Of a DNA stretch of 57,057 nt, positions 1 to 8,018 are shown piece by piece. How positions within the stretch are numbered: the first letter of the stretch is position 1; every line of letters begins with the position of its first letter. The DNA is from a virus, in the IMG/VR virus record IMGVR_UViG_3300019776_000574, positions 1 to 57,057 of that record. One strand, given 5' to 3'. The position numbers and the translations under genes are program-made. The notes under the pieces are model-generated. The model had not been told where the DNA came from. It ran no database searches and saw only the letters and a list, made by a program, of their open reading frames with translations.

Positions 1-25
1 CAGGCACAGGACGAACATCGATGCC
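1..25. repeat. 25-bp terminal direct repeat (circular join)
   Basis: The first 25 bases are identical to bases 57033-57057. A protein-coding frame continues across the overlap: the codon at 18-16 equals the codon at 57050-57048. The simplest reading is a circular assembly with a short overlap, giving a unit length of 57,032 bp. Whether the virion DNA is circularly permuted or has defined ends cannot be seen here. Confidence 0.93.
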
Positions 26-231
26 TTGAGATCGTTGACCGGCAGGAACGCGGCACCGGTCACCAGGTCAGTGGTGGGGGTGGCTTCGGTGTTGGAGATG
101 GCCTTGCTGTACATCTTGCCGCGGATCGCGTAGGTGGTGGCAACGGACAGGTTGATGGTAGTCCCGGCAACACCCAGAAGGGTTGCATTGCCGAACTGGG
201 CGGTGATGCCCTGCAGTGCGGTTTTATCCAT
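1..231 (-). CDS. Virion-region protein, N-terminal part (gene spans the circular join)
   Basis: The start codon is ATG at 231, preceded by an AAGGAG-type ribosome binding site. The frame runs to base 1 and continues at 57032 down to a stop at 56775, giving about 162 residues. The protein begins MDKTALQGITAQ and is rich in Thr, Ala, Val and Gly, with no signal peptide or membrane segment. It lies among the capsid genes, downstream of the major capsid gene in the direction of transcription. A structural role (head decoration or accessory protein) is inferred from position only; I do not recognise the family. Confidence 0.85.
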   Translation of the reverse strand, partial: MDKTALQGITAQFGNATLLGVAGTTINLSVATTYAIRGKMYSKAISNTEATPTTDLVTGAAFLPVNDLKASMFVLCL

Positions 232-257
232 GGTGGAACTCCTTTGTCAGAATGTTG

Positions 258-791
258 TCAGTAGGTGGCCGATGGGTCGAAACCCCCAACGGGCGAAATG
301 TAGATGGTTCCGGGTGCCACGGTTGCGTCATCAAGGGCGGTTGTGTTCCCCACGAAGTTGCCCGTACCTGTCGGGTTGATGATGATGTAACCGATCAGGG
401 TCTTGCCCTCGGGAAAGGCCGGGAACTTGACCGCCTCCATGGTGGCAGCCTCAATACCCATCCGGCTCTCCATGTCGGTTGCTGTCAGGGATTCATCGGC
501 CTTGTTGGCGAAGAAGCAGAACACGTTGAACATCGCGTTGGTGACGGTGCCGGCCAGGGCGGGCATGTCGACGCCGGCAGCGATGGAGAACGGCTGGCCC
601 TTGACGATGCCGTAGGAGATTGCCGCCCCGGTCTTGGGGACTTTCTTCCCGGAGGTGGCGGTAATGACGAGGCCGGCCGTGGTGGTCATCTGGCACCGAA
701 GGCGGTCATACAGCCCCTTCAGCATCTCCAGGACCAGCGAGCCGTCCCGCTTGTCAGCCATTGCCCCGGCTACTTGCGAAAGGTTTTGCAT
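258..791 (-). CDS. Head-region structural protein, 177 aa, family not recognised
   Basis: The 177-residue protein starts with ATG at 791 after the site TCACAGGAGA. The composition is mixed alpha/beta with many Gly, Ala and Thr residues and no membrane segment. It sits between the major capsid gene and the gene that crosses the circular join, and all are read in the same direction with short gaps. A similar ribosome binding context (TCACAGGAGA) precedes the gene at 56234-56686. Its position suggests a head accessory, decoration or fibre-like capsid protein. I see no diagnostic motif. Confidence 0.8.
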   Translation of the reverse strand: MQNLSQVAGAMADKRDGSLVLEMLKGLYDRLRCQMTTTAGLVITATSGKKVPKTGAAISYGIVKGQPFSIAAGVDMPALAGTVTNAMFNVFCFFANKADESLTATDMESRMGIEAATMEAVKFPAFPEGKTLIGYIIINPTGTGNFVGNTTALDDATVAPGTIYISPVGGFDPSATY

Positions 792-814
792 AGAAATGTC
801 TCCTGTGAGAGTCA

Positions 815-830
815 GGGGGCCGGAGCCCCC
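815..830 (-). terminator. GC-rich hairpin after the capsid gene
   Basis: A six-base-pair stem GGGGGC/GCCCCC with a four-base loop lies in the 47-bp gap between the stop of the major capsid gene and the next start. No run of U follows it, so it is not a full intrinsic terminator. It may protect the capsid message 3' end or cause partial termination, lowering expression of the next gene. Confidence 0.4.
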
Positions 831-838
831 GTCATCGG

Positions 839-1915
839 TTAGTCAGTCAGAACGGAAGCGCCGACCTCGGCCACAGCCATGTGCAGGGAGTTCAGGAGCA
901 CGGCGTTGTAGTAGCAGGAAGCGCCGACATAACCACGCTGGCCGGTCGGGTCGTTCTTGTCGATCTGGCCAGGCTTCAGGTCGTGAACGTCGATCGACTT
1001 GGTGCCGCGGAGGGCAACGTCACCCCAGGCATCACGGCCAGCAACAACGACTTGGTACACATCAGGGTTGGTCCCGGTGTAGGAGATCAGGCCAAACGTC
1101 GCCGCCGTGACGCTGGTAGCCGCGTCCTGAATGGAGACCAGTTCCGGGCTGGCTATGATCCGGAATTCCTCGATGGTCCCGAATTCGTACGGGGATACGG
1201 TTTTCATGGTCCCGTACTTGGCGACGGGGACGAAGCCCGGAATATCCCTTACGTCGGGCTTCAGGTCGGTGTGGATGAACACGAAGAACGATGCTTCGAC
1301 ACCGGCAGTTCCGTACTTCGTGGACGGCTGCAGGATCTCGGTCACCTTGTCGGTGTGCTGGAGGTCCAGGGCCTTGGTAATCTTCCGGAGCAGCTTGAGG
1401 GTCAGCTTGCCGTTCACCGTGGCGCGGGAGGTCCCGGTACCACCGTAGAACTTATTGGTACAGCTCTTGATGACGTTGAACCGGACCAGTTCGCGGACCA
1501 GGGCGAGACGCTCGCCGGTCTGCATCTTCATGGCGCCCGGAACGTCATCTTCGTACAGGTCGGCCGTCCGCTTGGTGTAGCCGAACAGGACGGTGTACTC
1601 GTTGAGGGTGACCGTGATGTCCTGCGGGGTCAGCGTCTCAGCATTCGGCGTCACGCCTTCGCTGGAGAGGTGCTGGTTGGCCAGGGTCTGGGTGCGGTCG
1701 GTGGTGGTGGAGTCAGTGAAGAACGTGTTCGGGCTGGAGGTGGTCGCGTTGACCGGCAGCCAGCGACGATAGATCACGGTATCGCCGGAGTTCTTCGGCA
1801 TGGGCCGGGTGTCGCCAATGAGGCCGAGGACTTCGCGGGGGATGGCGTGCTTGAGGATTTCGCCTTTAAGCTTGCCAATCCTCTGTGCGGGGGAGAGCAT
1901 GCTGGAAAGAGACAT
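839..1915 (-). CDS. Major capsid protein, N4-gp56-like
   Basis: The 358-residue product resembles the N4-gp56 family of HK97-fold major capsid proteins in length, gene order and general sequence. Features include the N-terminal segment around RIGKLKGEILKHA, a central region with KRTADLYEDD, and the E-loop/A-domain-like stretch YEFGTIEEFRIIASPEL near residue 240. It forms the icosahedral shell. The ATG at 1915 has AAGGAGCGAC upstream. The gene follows a probable scaffold gene and precedes two head accessory genes, the usual order in podoviruses of this type. The family call rests on memory of the family, not on a search. Confidence 0.85.
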   Translation of the reverse strand: MSLSSMLSPAQRIGKLKGEILKHAIPREVLGLIGDTRPMPKNSGDTVIYRRWLPVNATTSSPNTFFTDSTTTDRTQTLANQHLSSEGVTPNAETLTPQDITVTLNEYTVLFGYTKRTADLYEDDVPGAMKMQTGERLALVRELVRFNVIKSCTNKFYGGTGTSRATVNGKLTLKLLRKITKALDLQHTDKVTEILQPSTKYGTAGVEASFFVFIHTDLKPDVRDIPGFVPVAKYGTMKTVSPYEFGTIEEFRIIASPELVSIQDAATSVTAATFGLISYTGTNPDVYQVVVAGRDAWGDVALRGTKSIDVHDLKPGQIDKNDPTGQRGYVGASCYYNAVLLNSLHMAVAEVGASVLTD

Positions 1916-1945
1916 AGTGTCGCTCCTTTTTGGTTTCGAGTAAGG

Positions 1946-2788
1946 TTACCGGCCGGCCTTGTATGCTGCTTCCATGGCGGCCTCTTCGTCATCATCGCTG
2001 AACCCTGCGGCGCTTCCTCTCGGGACGCCTCGGGGTGTTACTGCTGCGTCCAGGCGGTCCTGTTTTACCTTATTCGCCTGGGCGATCTTCGCCTGTTCTG
2101 CCTGCCATGCCTTGAACTCAGTGAGCTTTTCGGAGACAAAATCCGCGTCCCACACCTCGTCGAGTTTCTCGTTGTCGGTAGGGGCAAGCACGGTGGTTCG
2201 CCAGGTATTGAATGCGGGACTGACGACAACCTGCTCCCAGTCCTTATGGTCGCGGGTCAATAACCGGCGCTCCATGACCTTCAGCGGATCCTCTTCCCAT
2301 GCGGTCTGTGCTGGTGTCGGGGTGGAGACCGGGGCAGCGGGTTCTGCTGGCGCTGTAGCGGCTGGCGCTGGGACTGGCGGATCGTCATCCTCAAACAGCA
2401 TGGCCGCCAATTCCGGAAACTCAGCGGTCAATCTCTCCCGCGTTTTGGCGGAAAAGCTACCGGCTGATTTCATGCCGTCGATGCGCTGTTTGAGTTCTCC
2501 GACCTTTCCGAAAACCTTGTCATGAATCCGCTGCATCTCCTGCTGGTGCTCCTGCTTCTGTGCAGCCAAGGCGGCCGTTAAGTCGTCCTGAGTCAGAAAC
2601 TTCGGAGATTCAAGTGCTGCAGGTGTTGCGGGACTCGGTTCCGGGGTCGTCTCGGAAGTTGCCGGCGGGGTCGTATCCTCAGTGGATACCGGCTCAACGT
2701 CGGTATCATTGAATCCGGCCTCAAGTGCGGCTTCTTCCGCTGCTTCGTCTGCTGCTGACTGCGGTGTTTCTTCAGCTACGTCAAACAT
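1946..2788 (-). CDS. Probable scaffolding protein
   Basis: The 280-residue protein has a highly acidic N-terminal third rich in Glu, Ala, Pro and Thr, followed by a helical Gln/Lys-rich segment (about residues 65-115), a second acidic Pro/Ala linker, and a more conserved C-terminal part ending DDDEEAAMEAAYKAGR. An acidic disordered head and a helical, charged tail directly before the capsid gene is the usual picture of a scaffold that guides procapsid assembly and then leaves. The ATG at 2788 follows CAGGAGGTACC. The function is inferred from composition and gene order. Confidence 0.75.
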   Translation of the reverse strand: MFDVAEETPQSAADEAAEEAALEAGFNDTDVEPVSTEDTTPPATSETTPEPSPATPAALESPKFLTQDDLTAALAAQKQEHQQEMQRIHDKVFGKVGELKQRIDGMKSAGSFSAKTRERLTAEFPELAAMLFEDDDPPVPAPAATAPAEPAAPVSTPTPAQTAWEEDPLKVMERRLLTRDHKDWEQVVVSPAFNTWRTTVLAPTDNEKLDEVWDADFVSEKLTEFKAWQAEQAKIAQANKVKQDRLDAAVTPRGVPRGSAAGFSDDDEEAAMEAAYKAGR

Positions 2789-2807
2789 GGTACCTCCTGC
2801 CGGCCTT

Positions 2808-3008
2808 TCAGTCGGCGGTAATTTTTGGGTCAGGAATGGCCCAATCGAGAATCGTTTTCACTTCGGCAATGCGCCCGCGGATCTTCGCGGTTTCTTCTGC
2901 TGTGCGGTCTCCGTCGTTCTGGATGCGAAGTGTCTCCAGTCGAGCAGTAAGCTCGGCCTCGACCTTTTTCCAGACCAACGACTCCGCTTCGAATGCTGTC
3001 AGTTTCAT
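2808..3008 (-). CDS. Small helical protein between portal and scaffold
   Basis: The 66-residue protein is charged and probably forms two helices (AEAELTARLETLRIQ). Its start overlaps the end of the gene at 3005-3355, which suggests translational coupling. The position between portal and scaffold genes suggests a virion or assembly role. No family was recognised. Confidence 0.7.
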   Translation of the reverse strand: MKLTAFEAESLVWKKVEAELTARLETLRIQNDGDRTAEETAKIRGRIAEVKTILDWAIPDPKITAD

Positions 3009-3355
3009 TTCAGCCCCAACAGGTAAACCGTCTTGGTGTAGATCGACGTGAGCCCGTCGACCAGGTTACCTATACTGGCCGATCCCTGGGCTATCTCGTC
3101 GCGGTTGGCCTCGATCCAATCAGCCTCATCCTGCAGGTATGCGGCGATATCCTTAACCGGCCGCGTCTCTACCTGGAACGTATCGATCTTGCCGTAAAGC
3201 CCCTGATAGTTTTCCACCAGGGCATCAACAGCAGTGATCACTGCATCGTAAAACACCCCCAGCGCCATGTGCTCGGCGTAGGACTTGGTGGCCCAGTGCT
3301 GCCGATGTGCTACGTCCCGGGCTGCAAATGCCCTTGCGGCAAGTTCTGAAATCAT
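3005..3355 (-). CDS. Ferritin-like helical phage protein, 116 aa
   Basis: The 116-residue protein is almost entirely helical. It contains HRQHWATKSYAEHMALGVFYD near residue 17, which has the look of a DUF5856-type phage protein with a Dps/ferritin-like four-helix arrangement. In such proteins conserved His, Glu and Asp residues on the helices could bind metal. It is the gene directly after the portal gene and overlaps the next small gene by four bases. The role in this phage is unknown, and the family assignment is from memory only. Confidence 0.6.
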   Translation of the reverse strand: MISELAARAFAARDVAHRQHWATKSYAEHMALGVFYDAVITAVDALVENYQGLYGKIDTFQVETRPVKDIAAYLQDEADWIEANRDEIAQGSASIGNLVDGLTSIYTKTVYLLGLK

Positions 3356-3357
3356 AT

Positions 3358-5580
3358 CTACTCCGTGAATGCGTGGCCATCACTGGCCCGGCCTGGCGGT
3401 TCAACCAAAGGCTCGGCTACCTGTGTTATGCCGGTGAGTTCCTTCTGTACCCGGAGTTTCATCGACTCCTTGGCCAGTTCAGCCTTGACCTGATCGAGTG
3501 CAATATTGCGCTTGTTGGCATAATCCAGCAGGGCGAGTTCCCGCTTAATGTTCAGCTCTTGAATACGGACGGAGGCCGTGGTCTGGTCTCGCTGTGCCAT
3601 GGCCTCGACGTAAGCCGTGTCCCGATCGGTATCGACCTCCATCTTGCGGAGACCGGTCTGAGCCATGACCTTGGTTTTCCACCGCTCGGTTTCGTCGCGG
3701 ATCTTCGCCACCTCGATTGCCGGCACGACGGGAGCGGGGAGGCTCTTTTTCTTTTGTTCGTCCATCGTCCATTTGTCCGGAACGAACCGCTTGGCCTTCA
3801 GGACTTCGACCATGGCCTTTTCCGGATCCAGACCATAGGCCGGGTTCATGGATAACTGCAGCAATACCATGGACTCCATGGCCTGAATTTCGCGCTCGAC
3901 CAGGGCAGTGGATCCCACCGCCTCTATCTTCAGATCACCCTTGGCATTCTCGGGGCCGTGCATCAGCAGCCACTCGTAGTACCGGCGGATGTGCGGCTCG
4001 GTAATGCACTCGTCGAACACCCTGGCTATCCGGCGAAGTATGGTCGAAGCGTTCTGGTGAAGAAGCTGCATGCCCCCGACCGTATCCGGCGCTGATCCCT
4101 GCTGCCCCTGCATGATGAAGAAAATACCGGTGGAATCCTCCATCATCTTGTAGGCAAGTTCGATGATAGCCATCAGTTCGGCCTGCATCATCGGGATATT
4201 GATAGCGGTGAAGGCGTCGGCTACGGATTTAACGTCTGCGTTGTCGGATGCCCACCAGATCTTGCCGCCCCGTAATTCCCACACACCATCTGCCGGGCTG
4301 ATTGCATTGCGTCTGACGATAACCTGTGGGGCAGCTGATAGACCTGCGTTGTCCATCAGCCGGCGGGCGCCTGCGTTCAGCATGTCCTGGGGGGTGCGCC
4401 CCTGCCTGGCCACACCGACACCCCACGGGCTACCCGGGGTCCGCTGCCACGGCATGAAGTCATAAGGGAACTCGCCAGAATCCAGCGGGTTAATGAACGC
4501 CTTGATAGGTGTCTCGTTTACAAGAGTGACCACCGCCGGCAGTTCCCGCTTTGCGCTGTCCTTTGCCTCGATCTCCACCGACATTGCCGACAGGCCAACC
4601 GTGTCAACCATGCCGTAGAAGTACCAGACCTCGAACTTGTCATCTTCGGCGGTTTGATCCTCGGCGTTGCGGTAGCCATCAGAGTAGTTCTTTTTGTTCG
4701 GCCCCTCGTCGATTACCTTATCGATCTGGTCGTCAAGGTACCCCGGGAGGCCTTTGAGGTTCTTCAACTGCTTGGCCGTCAGGCGGTCTCGCTCAAGGAA
4801 GTAGCTGCCGTTGTGGATGCTGTCGCCACAATTCGGATCCGGGAAGCCGTCCCATGGGTCTATGCTCCGGCTCCCCGGCTGGGTCTTGGTAATAATCTCC
4901 ATGCCGACCTGGCCGCCCCGCGTGGTTGTCCTGCGGGTTGTGACCTTATCGGGGAACGGTCCCTTGAGAATACCGGTACCAAGCTTGGCCGAATTCTCGA
5001 TTACCTTGCGAGCCTCGCCGTGGTACTGGCATTCGGTCAGCCAGTCGTGTATCTGAGTTTCCGCAATGCCGGCCTTCTGTGTGGCAATGGCCTGCTGCTG
5101 CTTAAAGTACTCGTCCGACGCAACACCCTCGGGCGGGGTGTCCTGAAGGGGGGTGGGCTTGACTGCAAAGTTCCAGTCTCCGGACGGTAAGAGGATGTCC
5201 CCCATCCTCGCGGCGGCAGAGTCAACGAACTGGCGGGTGATGTTGAAGAAGGAACTACAGCGGGTCGATGATTTCTGCGGGGTCCGGCTGATACCCCCTG
5301 TGGTGGATGCCGATTTCACCCATGGATGGGAATCGCGGTTGGCGTCGTCAACGCCCTGGTAATACTCCTCGTCTTCCTGCCAGATCGTTTCTATGCCGGA
5401 CTGCTTGCGTCCCTTGACCGCCTCGTCGCGCTTCTTGGCAACGTCCTTGCCTATCGTCTCGATCTTGGCGAGCTGGTTCGCCCGCATCTCTTCGATGAGA
5501 TCCTGGAGTTCGGGGGGTAGTTCGTCGGTCGGTATTCCCCGTACGGTCGCAAGATTTGCCGGATCCATGTCATTTCGCAT
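3358..5580 (-). CDS. Portal protein (head-to-tail connector)
   Basis: The 740-residue protein has the length and helix-rich C-terminal barrel expected of a large podovirus portal. The N-terminal 60 residues are charged and helical, the middle contains the portal core with DPWDGFPDPN near residue 240 and MPWQRTPGSPWGVGVARQGR near residue 390, and the last 120 residues are helical with long Lys/Glu runs. It forms the dodecameric ring through which DNA enters and to which the tail adaptor binds. The ATG at 5580 is only about 15 bases after an intrinsic terminator, with GGAG in between. The gene order terminase, portal, scaffold and capsid supports the call. Confidence 0.88.
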   Translation of the reverse strand: MRNDMDPANLATVRGIPTDELPPELQDLIEEMRANQLAKIETIGKDVAKKRDEAVKGRKQSGIETIWQEDEEYYQGVDDANRDSHPWVKSASTTGGISRTPQKSSTRCSSFFNITRQFVDSAAARMGDILLPSGDWNFAVKPTPLQDTPPEGVASDEYFKQQQAIATQKAGIAETQIHDWLTECQYHGEARKVIENSAKLGTGILKGPFPDKVTTRRTTTRGGQVGMEIITKTQPGSRSIDPWDGFPDPNCGDSIHNGSYFLERDRLTAKQLKNLKGLPGYLDDQIDKVIDEGPNKKNYSDGYRNAEDQTAEDDKFEVWYFYGMVDTVGLSAMSVEIEAKDSAKRELPAVVTLVNETPIKAFINPLDSGEFPYDFMPWQRTPGSPWGVGVARQGRTPQDMLNAGARRLMDNAGLSAAPQVIVRRNAISPADGVWELRGGKIWWASDNADVKSVADAFTAINIPMMQAELMAIIELAYKMMEDSTGIFFIMQGQQGSAPDTVGGMQLLHQNASTILRRIARVFDECITEPHIRRYYEWLLMHGPENAKGDLKIEAVGSTALVEREIQAMESMVLLQLSMNPAYGLDPEKAMVEVLKAKRFVPDKWTMDEQKKKSLPAPVVPAIEVAKIRDETERWKTKVMAQTGLRKMEVDTDRDTAYVEAMAQRDQTTASVRIQELNIKRELALLDYANKRNIALDQVKAELAKESMKLRVQKELTGITQVAEPLVEPPGRASDGHAFTE

Positions 5581-5591
5581 TCAGGCGGCTC

Positions 5592-5642
5592 CAAAAGAAA
5601 AGGTCCTGCCAAATACCTCAGATGAGATATCAGCAGGACCTT
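5592..5642 (-). terminator. Intrinsic terminator in the portal leader
   Basis: On the minus strand, a perfect 10-bp stem AAGGTCCTGC/GCAGGACCTT encloses a 23-base loop that itself can form a CTCAT/TGAG minihairpin, and is followed by TTTTCTTTT. This is a good rho-independent terminator. It lies 12 bases before the portal start codon, with no room for a promoter, so portal transcripts must read through it. Confidence 0.8.
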
Positions 5643-5791
5643 GACGGTACGGCTTGGTTGCTGTCGCGCAGGGCGTGAGGCGCGGCGCTTATCCGGTTGT
5701 GTGGCACCGGCTACTCACCCAAAGGCTTTCACCGGTCCCGGTTGTGGGCTATGCTCGCCCTGGCGTGATCTCGTCCGGCTGCAATACCACC
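5643..5791 (-). promoter_or_regulatory. Portal 5' leader, candidate attenuator or antiterminator RNA
   Basis: This 150-base untranslated stretch contains several GC-rich inverted repeats (for example around ACCGGT and CCGG at 5697-5745). It ends with the motif CAACCAAGCCGTACC (5646-5660), four bases before the terminator stem. The same motif and geometry occur at 37610-37623 before the fibre gene at 36185. This suggests an RNA element that decides termination or read-through. I could not match it to a riboswitch class that I know. Confidence 0.55.
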
Positions 5792-5911
5792 CTATGTGGT
5801 TGCCGGCCCGCCTGTGGTATTTTTCTTCAGCCCGTATTCCCTCTCCAGCAGGGACACGAGAAACTTAGCGGCCTGCCAGATCACCCGTGCCAACTTCTGC
5901 TCGCTACTCAT
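5792..5911 (-). CDS. Small helical protein, 39 aa
   Basis: The ATG at 5911 overlaps the TGA of the upstream secreted protein gene (ATGA arrangement), giving a 39-residue product that starts MSSEQKLARVIWQAAKFLV. The centre could be an amphipathic helix. Translational coupling to the upstream gene supports it being real. The function is unknown. Confidence 0.55.
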   Translation of the reverse strand: MSSEQKLARVIWQAAKFLVSLLEREYGLKKNTTGGPATT

Positions 5912-6297
5912 TGGCCCATGAACCACGTGCCGGAGTCAACCGACAGGAAGTGTGTTTCCACCCCGTTCATGAACACCTTGACCTTGACCTTCGTCGCCGT
6001 GGCCGATGCACTCCTGCAGTCCCAGGTGATAGCGCCGACATTGAGCGCCCGGACGCTGTAGTTCGCAAAGCCCTTGGTCCCCAGCGAGAATGTCCGCGCC
6101 AGACTCGGGTCTGGCGAGAACTGCTGCATCACGTCCCGGCTGTTGCTGGCCCGGGGAAGTTCCCCGGTCATACCGAACACGGCACACTCGGCGGGGGTGG
6201 CCGTGGAATACGCACGGAACCCGACTTTATGCGGAGATACTGCCATCGCCGGCACGGCAGTGGCAAGAATCAGGCATGCAATCAACAGTTTTTTCAT
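5908..6297 (-). CDS. Secreted protein with signal peptide, 129 aa
   Basis: The N-terminus MKKLLIACLILATAVPAMA is a classical Sec signal peptide with an AMA cleavage site, leaving about 110 residues of beta-rich mature protein with two Cys residues that could form a disulfide. It lies among packaging genes between TerL and portal. A periplasmic role during infection (for example exclusion or envelope modification) or a virion role is possible. Signal peptides also occur on the fibre genes of this phage. I do not recognise the family. Confidence 0.7.
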   Translation of the reverse strand: MKKLLIACLILATAVPAMAVSPHKVGFRAYSTATPAECAVFGMTGELPRASNSRDVMQQFSPDPSLARTFSLGTKGFANYSVRALNVGAITWDCRSASATATKVKVKVFMNGVETHFLSVDSGTWFMGQ

Positions 6298-6304
6298 GGT
6301 TACC

Positions 6305-6568
6305 TCACAGGGTTATGATCCTGGATTCTTCCTGAACCTGTTTCTCCTGCCAGCGAGCCCCATCGTGGAACGCATCCATGACGATCTCGCCCAGGATTTG
6401 GCGCATGTCGCCATTTATCCCCTCGGGAAAGCGTTTGTCAAGGAAATTATTAACGTAGTCTGACATTTCAGTGATTACTTTGTCGGCTGTTTTCTCGCAG
6501 GCGTCGCAGACGTGGCCTGTTTCGAGGTTGCATCCACATGATTCGTGTCCGGATCCGGTTCCTTGCAT
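6305..6568 (-). CDS. Small Cys-containing protein, 87 aa
   Basis: The protein has 87 residues. Its N-terminus holds four Cys residues in a CGC...CDAC arrangement that may bind zinc, followed by an acidic helical part. The ATG at 6568 is preceded by GGAGGAG. The gene overlaps the 3' end of the upstream gene by 94 bases in another frame, which is long for neighbouring phage genes but both frames look coding. The function is unknown. Confidence 0.55.
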   Translation of the reverse strand: MQGTGSGHESCGCNLETGHVCDACEKTADKVITEMSDYVNNFLDKRFPEGINGDMRQILGEIVMDAFHDGARWQEKQVQEESRIITL

Positions 6569-6735
6569 GTCTCCTCCTCCGGCCGACAGGCCGCTATGAT
6601 GGCATCGACCACCGCGTCAACTCCGGCCGGCTGCCGGCCTGTTGTGCTGGTGATCAGGTTGGTGAGCAACTGGATTGCCGTTGCTCTTGGGCTTTGTGCT
6701 GCGACTTCGGTCTCTTGTGGCTGTGAGTGAAACAT
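6475..6735 (-). CDS. Small protein downstream of TerL, 86 aa
   Basis: The ATG at 6735 lies just after the TerL stop. The N-terminal half is a plausible helical domain with VDAVVDAIIAACR, and the C-terminal 35 residues are low in complexity (Thr, Ala, Pro, Lys). Its last 94 bases also encode the start of the next gene in another frame, so the tail composition may be a by-product of that overlap. The function is unknown. Confidence 0.5.
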   Translation of the reverse strand: MFHSQPQETEVAAQSPRATAIQLLTNLITSTTGRQPAGVDAVVDAIIAACRPEEETCKEPDPDTNHVDATSKQATSATPARKQPTK

Positions 6736-6737
6736 GA

Positions 6738-8018
6738 TCAGTGCCCCATGGATGAATTGAAAACCTCAAATTGCGGAACAAACGGCATATGGCCCGCGTC
6801 GTCCTCATTGGTCATCGTGTCGACGTTCAGTGCCACATACCGCCAGTTATCGGCGCCGTGGCTGAACTCGTCGTGAACCGGATCCCCCGGCTCGTTGGTG
6901 ACCTGGTTGATCGATCGCCGGTAACGCTTCAGGCACTCCACTAGACGGGCAGCGCGTGTCTTGTCAAAATAGGCTTGTCCAAACGTCATCCTGGCGGCCT
7001 TAATGCCGGATTCAACGGGGATGTTCGGCGTGATTTTCACCTTGCGGCCAAATGCCTTCAGTATCTCCTCGGCCGATTTCCCGGTCTTGAAATCCTTGGT
7101 CCGCCCGTCGTGAGGCAGGAAGTCGTATCCCCAGTTGTAGTTCTTCGCCTTCAGCAGTCCGGCATAATGGTCGAGGGTCTTGTGGTCGTCCTCGATGTAC
7201 TCGATAATTCGGATCTCCGAGCGAATCTTCTGCACCAGGCTGATCGCCATAGAATCGTTCCAACCGAGATCCCATACCGAGTGAACCTTCAGCATTGGGT
7301 CGTAAGGTACATTGCACACCCGGCCGGACGACATTGCCGCGGCTACCTCTTGGGCGTAAATGGCACCGGCCACGGCAGAGCGACACTTACCTTCCCAGAT
7401 GTTTTCATAATCCTCCTTGGTCGCGGTCAGCTTGCAGTGTTCCCGCTCCAGTTCCAGAACCTTGGGGAACCACGGATTGTCGGTGTAGTTGATCGAAATG
7501 ACAACCGAGTCCTGCGGAGGAGACAACACGAACCGGACATAAGTTTCATCACTGTCCAGTTCTGGGTTGAACGATATCCAGATTTCCGACCCGTTCGCCC
7601 GGATGGTGGGGATCAGGATGTCCCACGATTTCTTACTGATGGTCTGGGCCTCTTCGCACCAGCAGATATCAATCCCCTCGAACGATTTCAGCGACGTGGT
7701 GGTCTGGTTCGATAGGCCGGAAAAAACAATCTCGGTGCCGTTGCGTCCGCGGATGATAGTATCCAGGACATCGTACTGGCCTTGAAGCCCCAAGGCTTCG
7801 ATCTGGTCGGACAGCAGCTTGTGCACCGAGTCCTTGATGGACTTCTGTACTTCGCGGGTACAGAGGACACGAATTTTGCGTTGCGTGCCGATAATCAGGA
7901 TAGCCCGAGCGAATGACCAGGACTTCGCAGATCCTCGTCCCCCGTAGGCGATTTTGTAGCGGAAGGGCTTGAAAAGTGGTTTAAGCTTTGGGGGGAATTT
8001 GGCGATGACTTCAGCCAT
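6738..8018 (-). CDS. terL: Terminase large subunit
   Basis: The 426-residue packaging motor has an N-terminal ATPase and a C-terminal nuclease. The Walker A-like motif is YGGRGSAKSWSFAR near residue 26, the Walker B with catalytic Glu is DICWCEEAQ near residue 115, and an RNase H-like nuclease Asp is in HSVWDLGWND near residue 250. It resembles the PBSX/Terminase_3 group. It drives DNA into the procapsid through the portal. The start at 8018 overlaps the stop of the small subunit, as is usual. Confidence 0.93.
   Translation of the reverse strand: MAEVIAKFPPKLKPLFKPFRYKIAYGGRGSAKSWSFARAILIIGTQRKIRVLCTREVQKSIKDSVHKLLSDQIEALGLQGQYDVLDTIIRGRNGTEIVFSGLSNQTTTSLKSFEGIDICWCEEAQTISKKSWDILIPTIRANGSEIWISFNPELDSDETYVRFVLSPPQDSVVISINYTDNPWFPKVLELEREHCKLTATKEDYENIWEGKCRSAVAGAIYAQEVAAAMSSGRVCNVPYDPMLKVHSVWDLGWNDSMAISLVQKIRSEIRIIEYIEDDHKTLDHYAGLLKAKNYNWGYDFLPHDGRTKDFKTGKSAEEILKAFGRKVKITPNIPVESGIKAARMTFGQAYFDKTRAARLVECLKRYRRSINQVTNEPGDPVHDEFSHGADNWRYVALNVDTMTNEDDAGHMPFVPQFEVFNSSMGH

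Noticed and set aside
881-2263. Long plus-strand frames opposite the capsid, terminase, primase and giant genes
   Set aside because: They are mirror frames of GC-rich coding sequence, lack ribosome binding sites, and have Arg-, Gly-, Ser- or Val-skewed composition.
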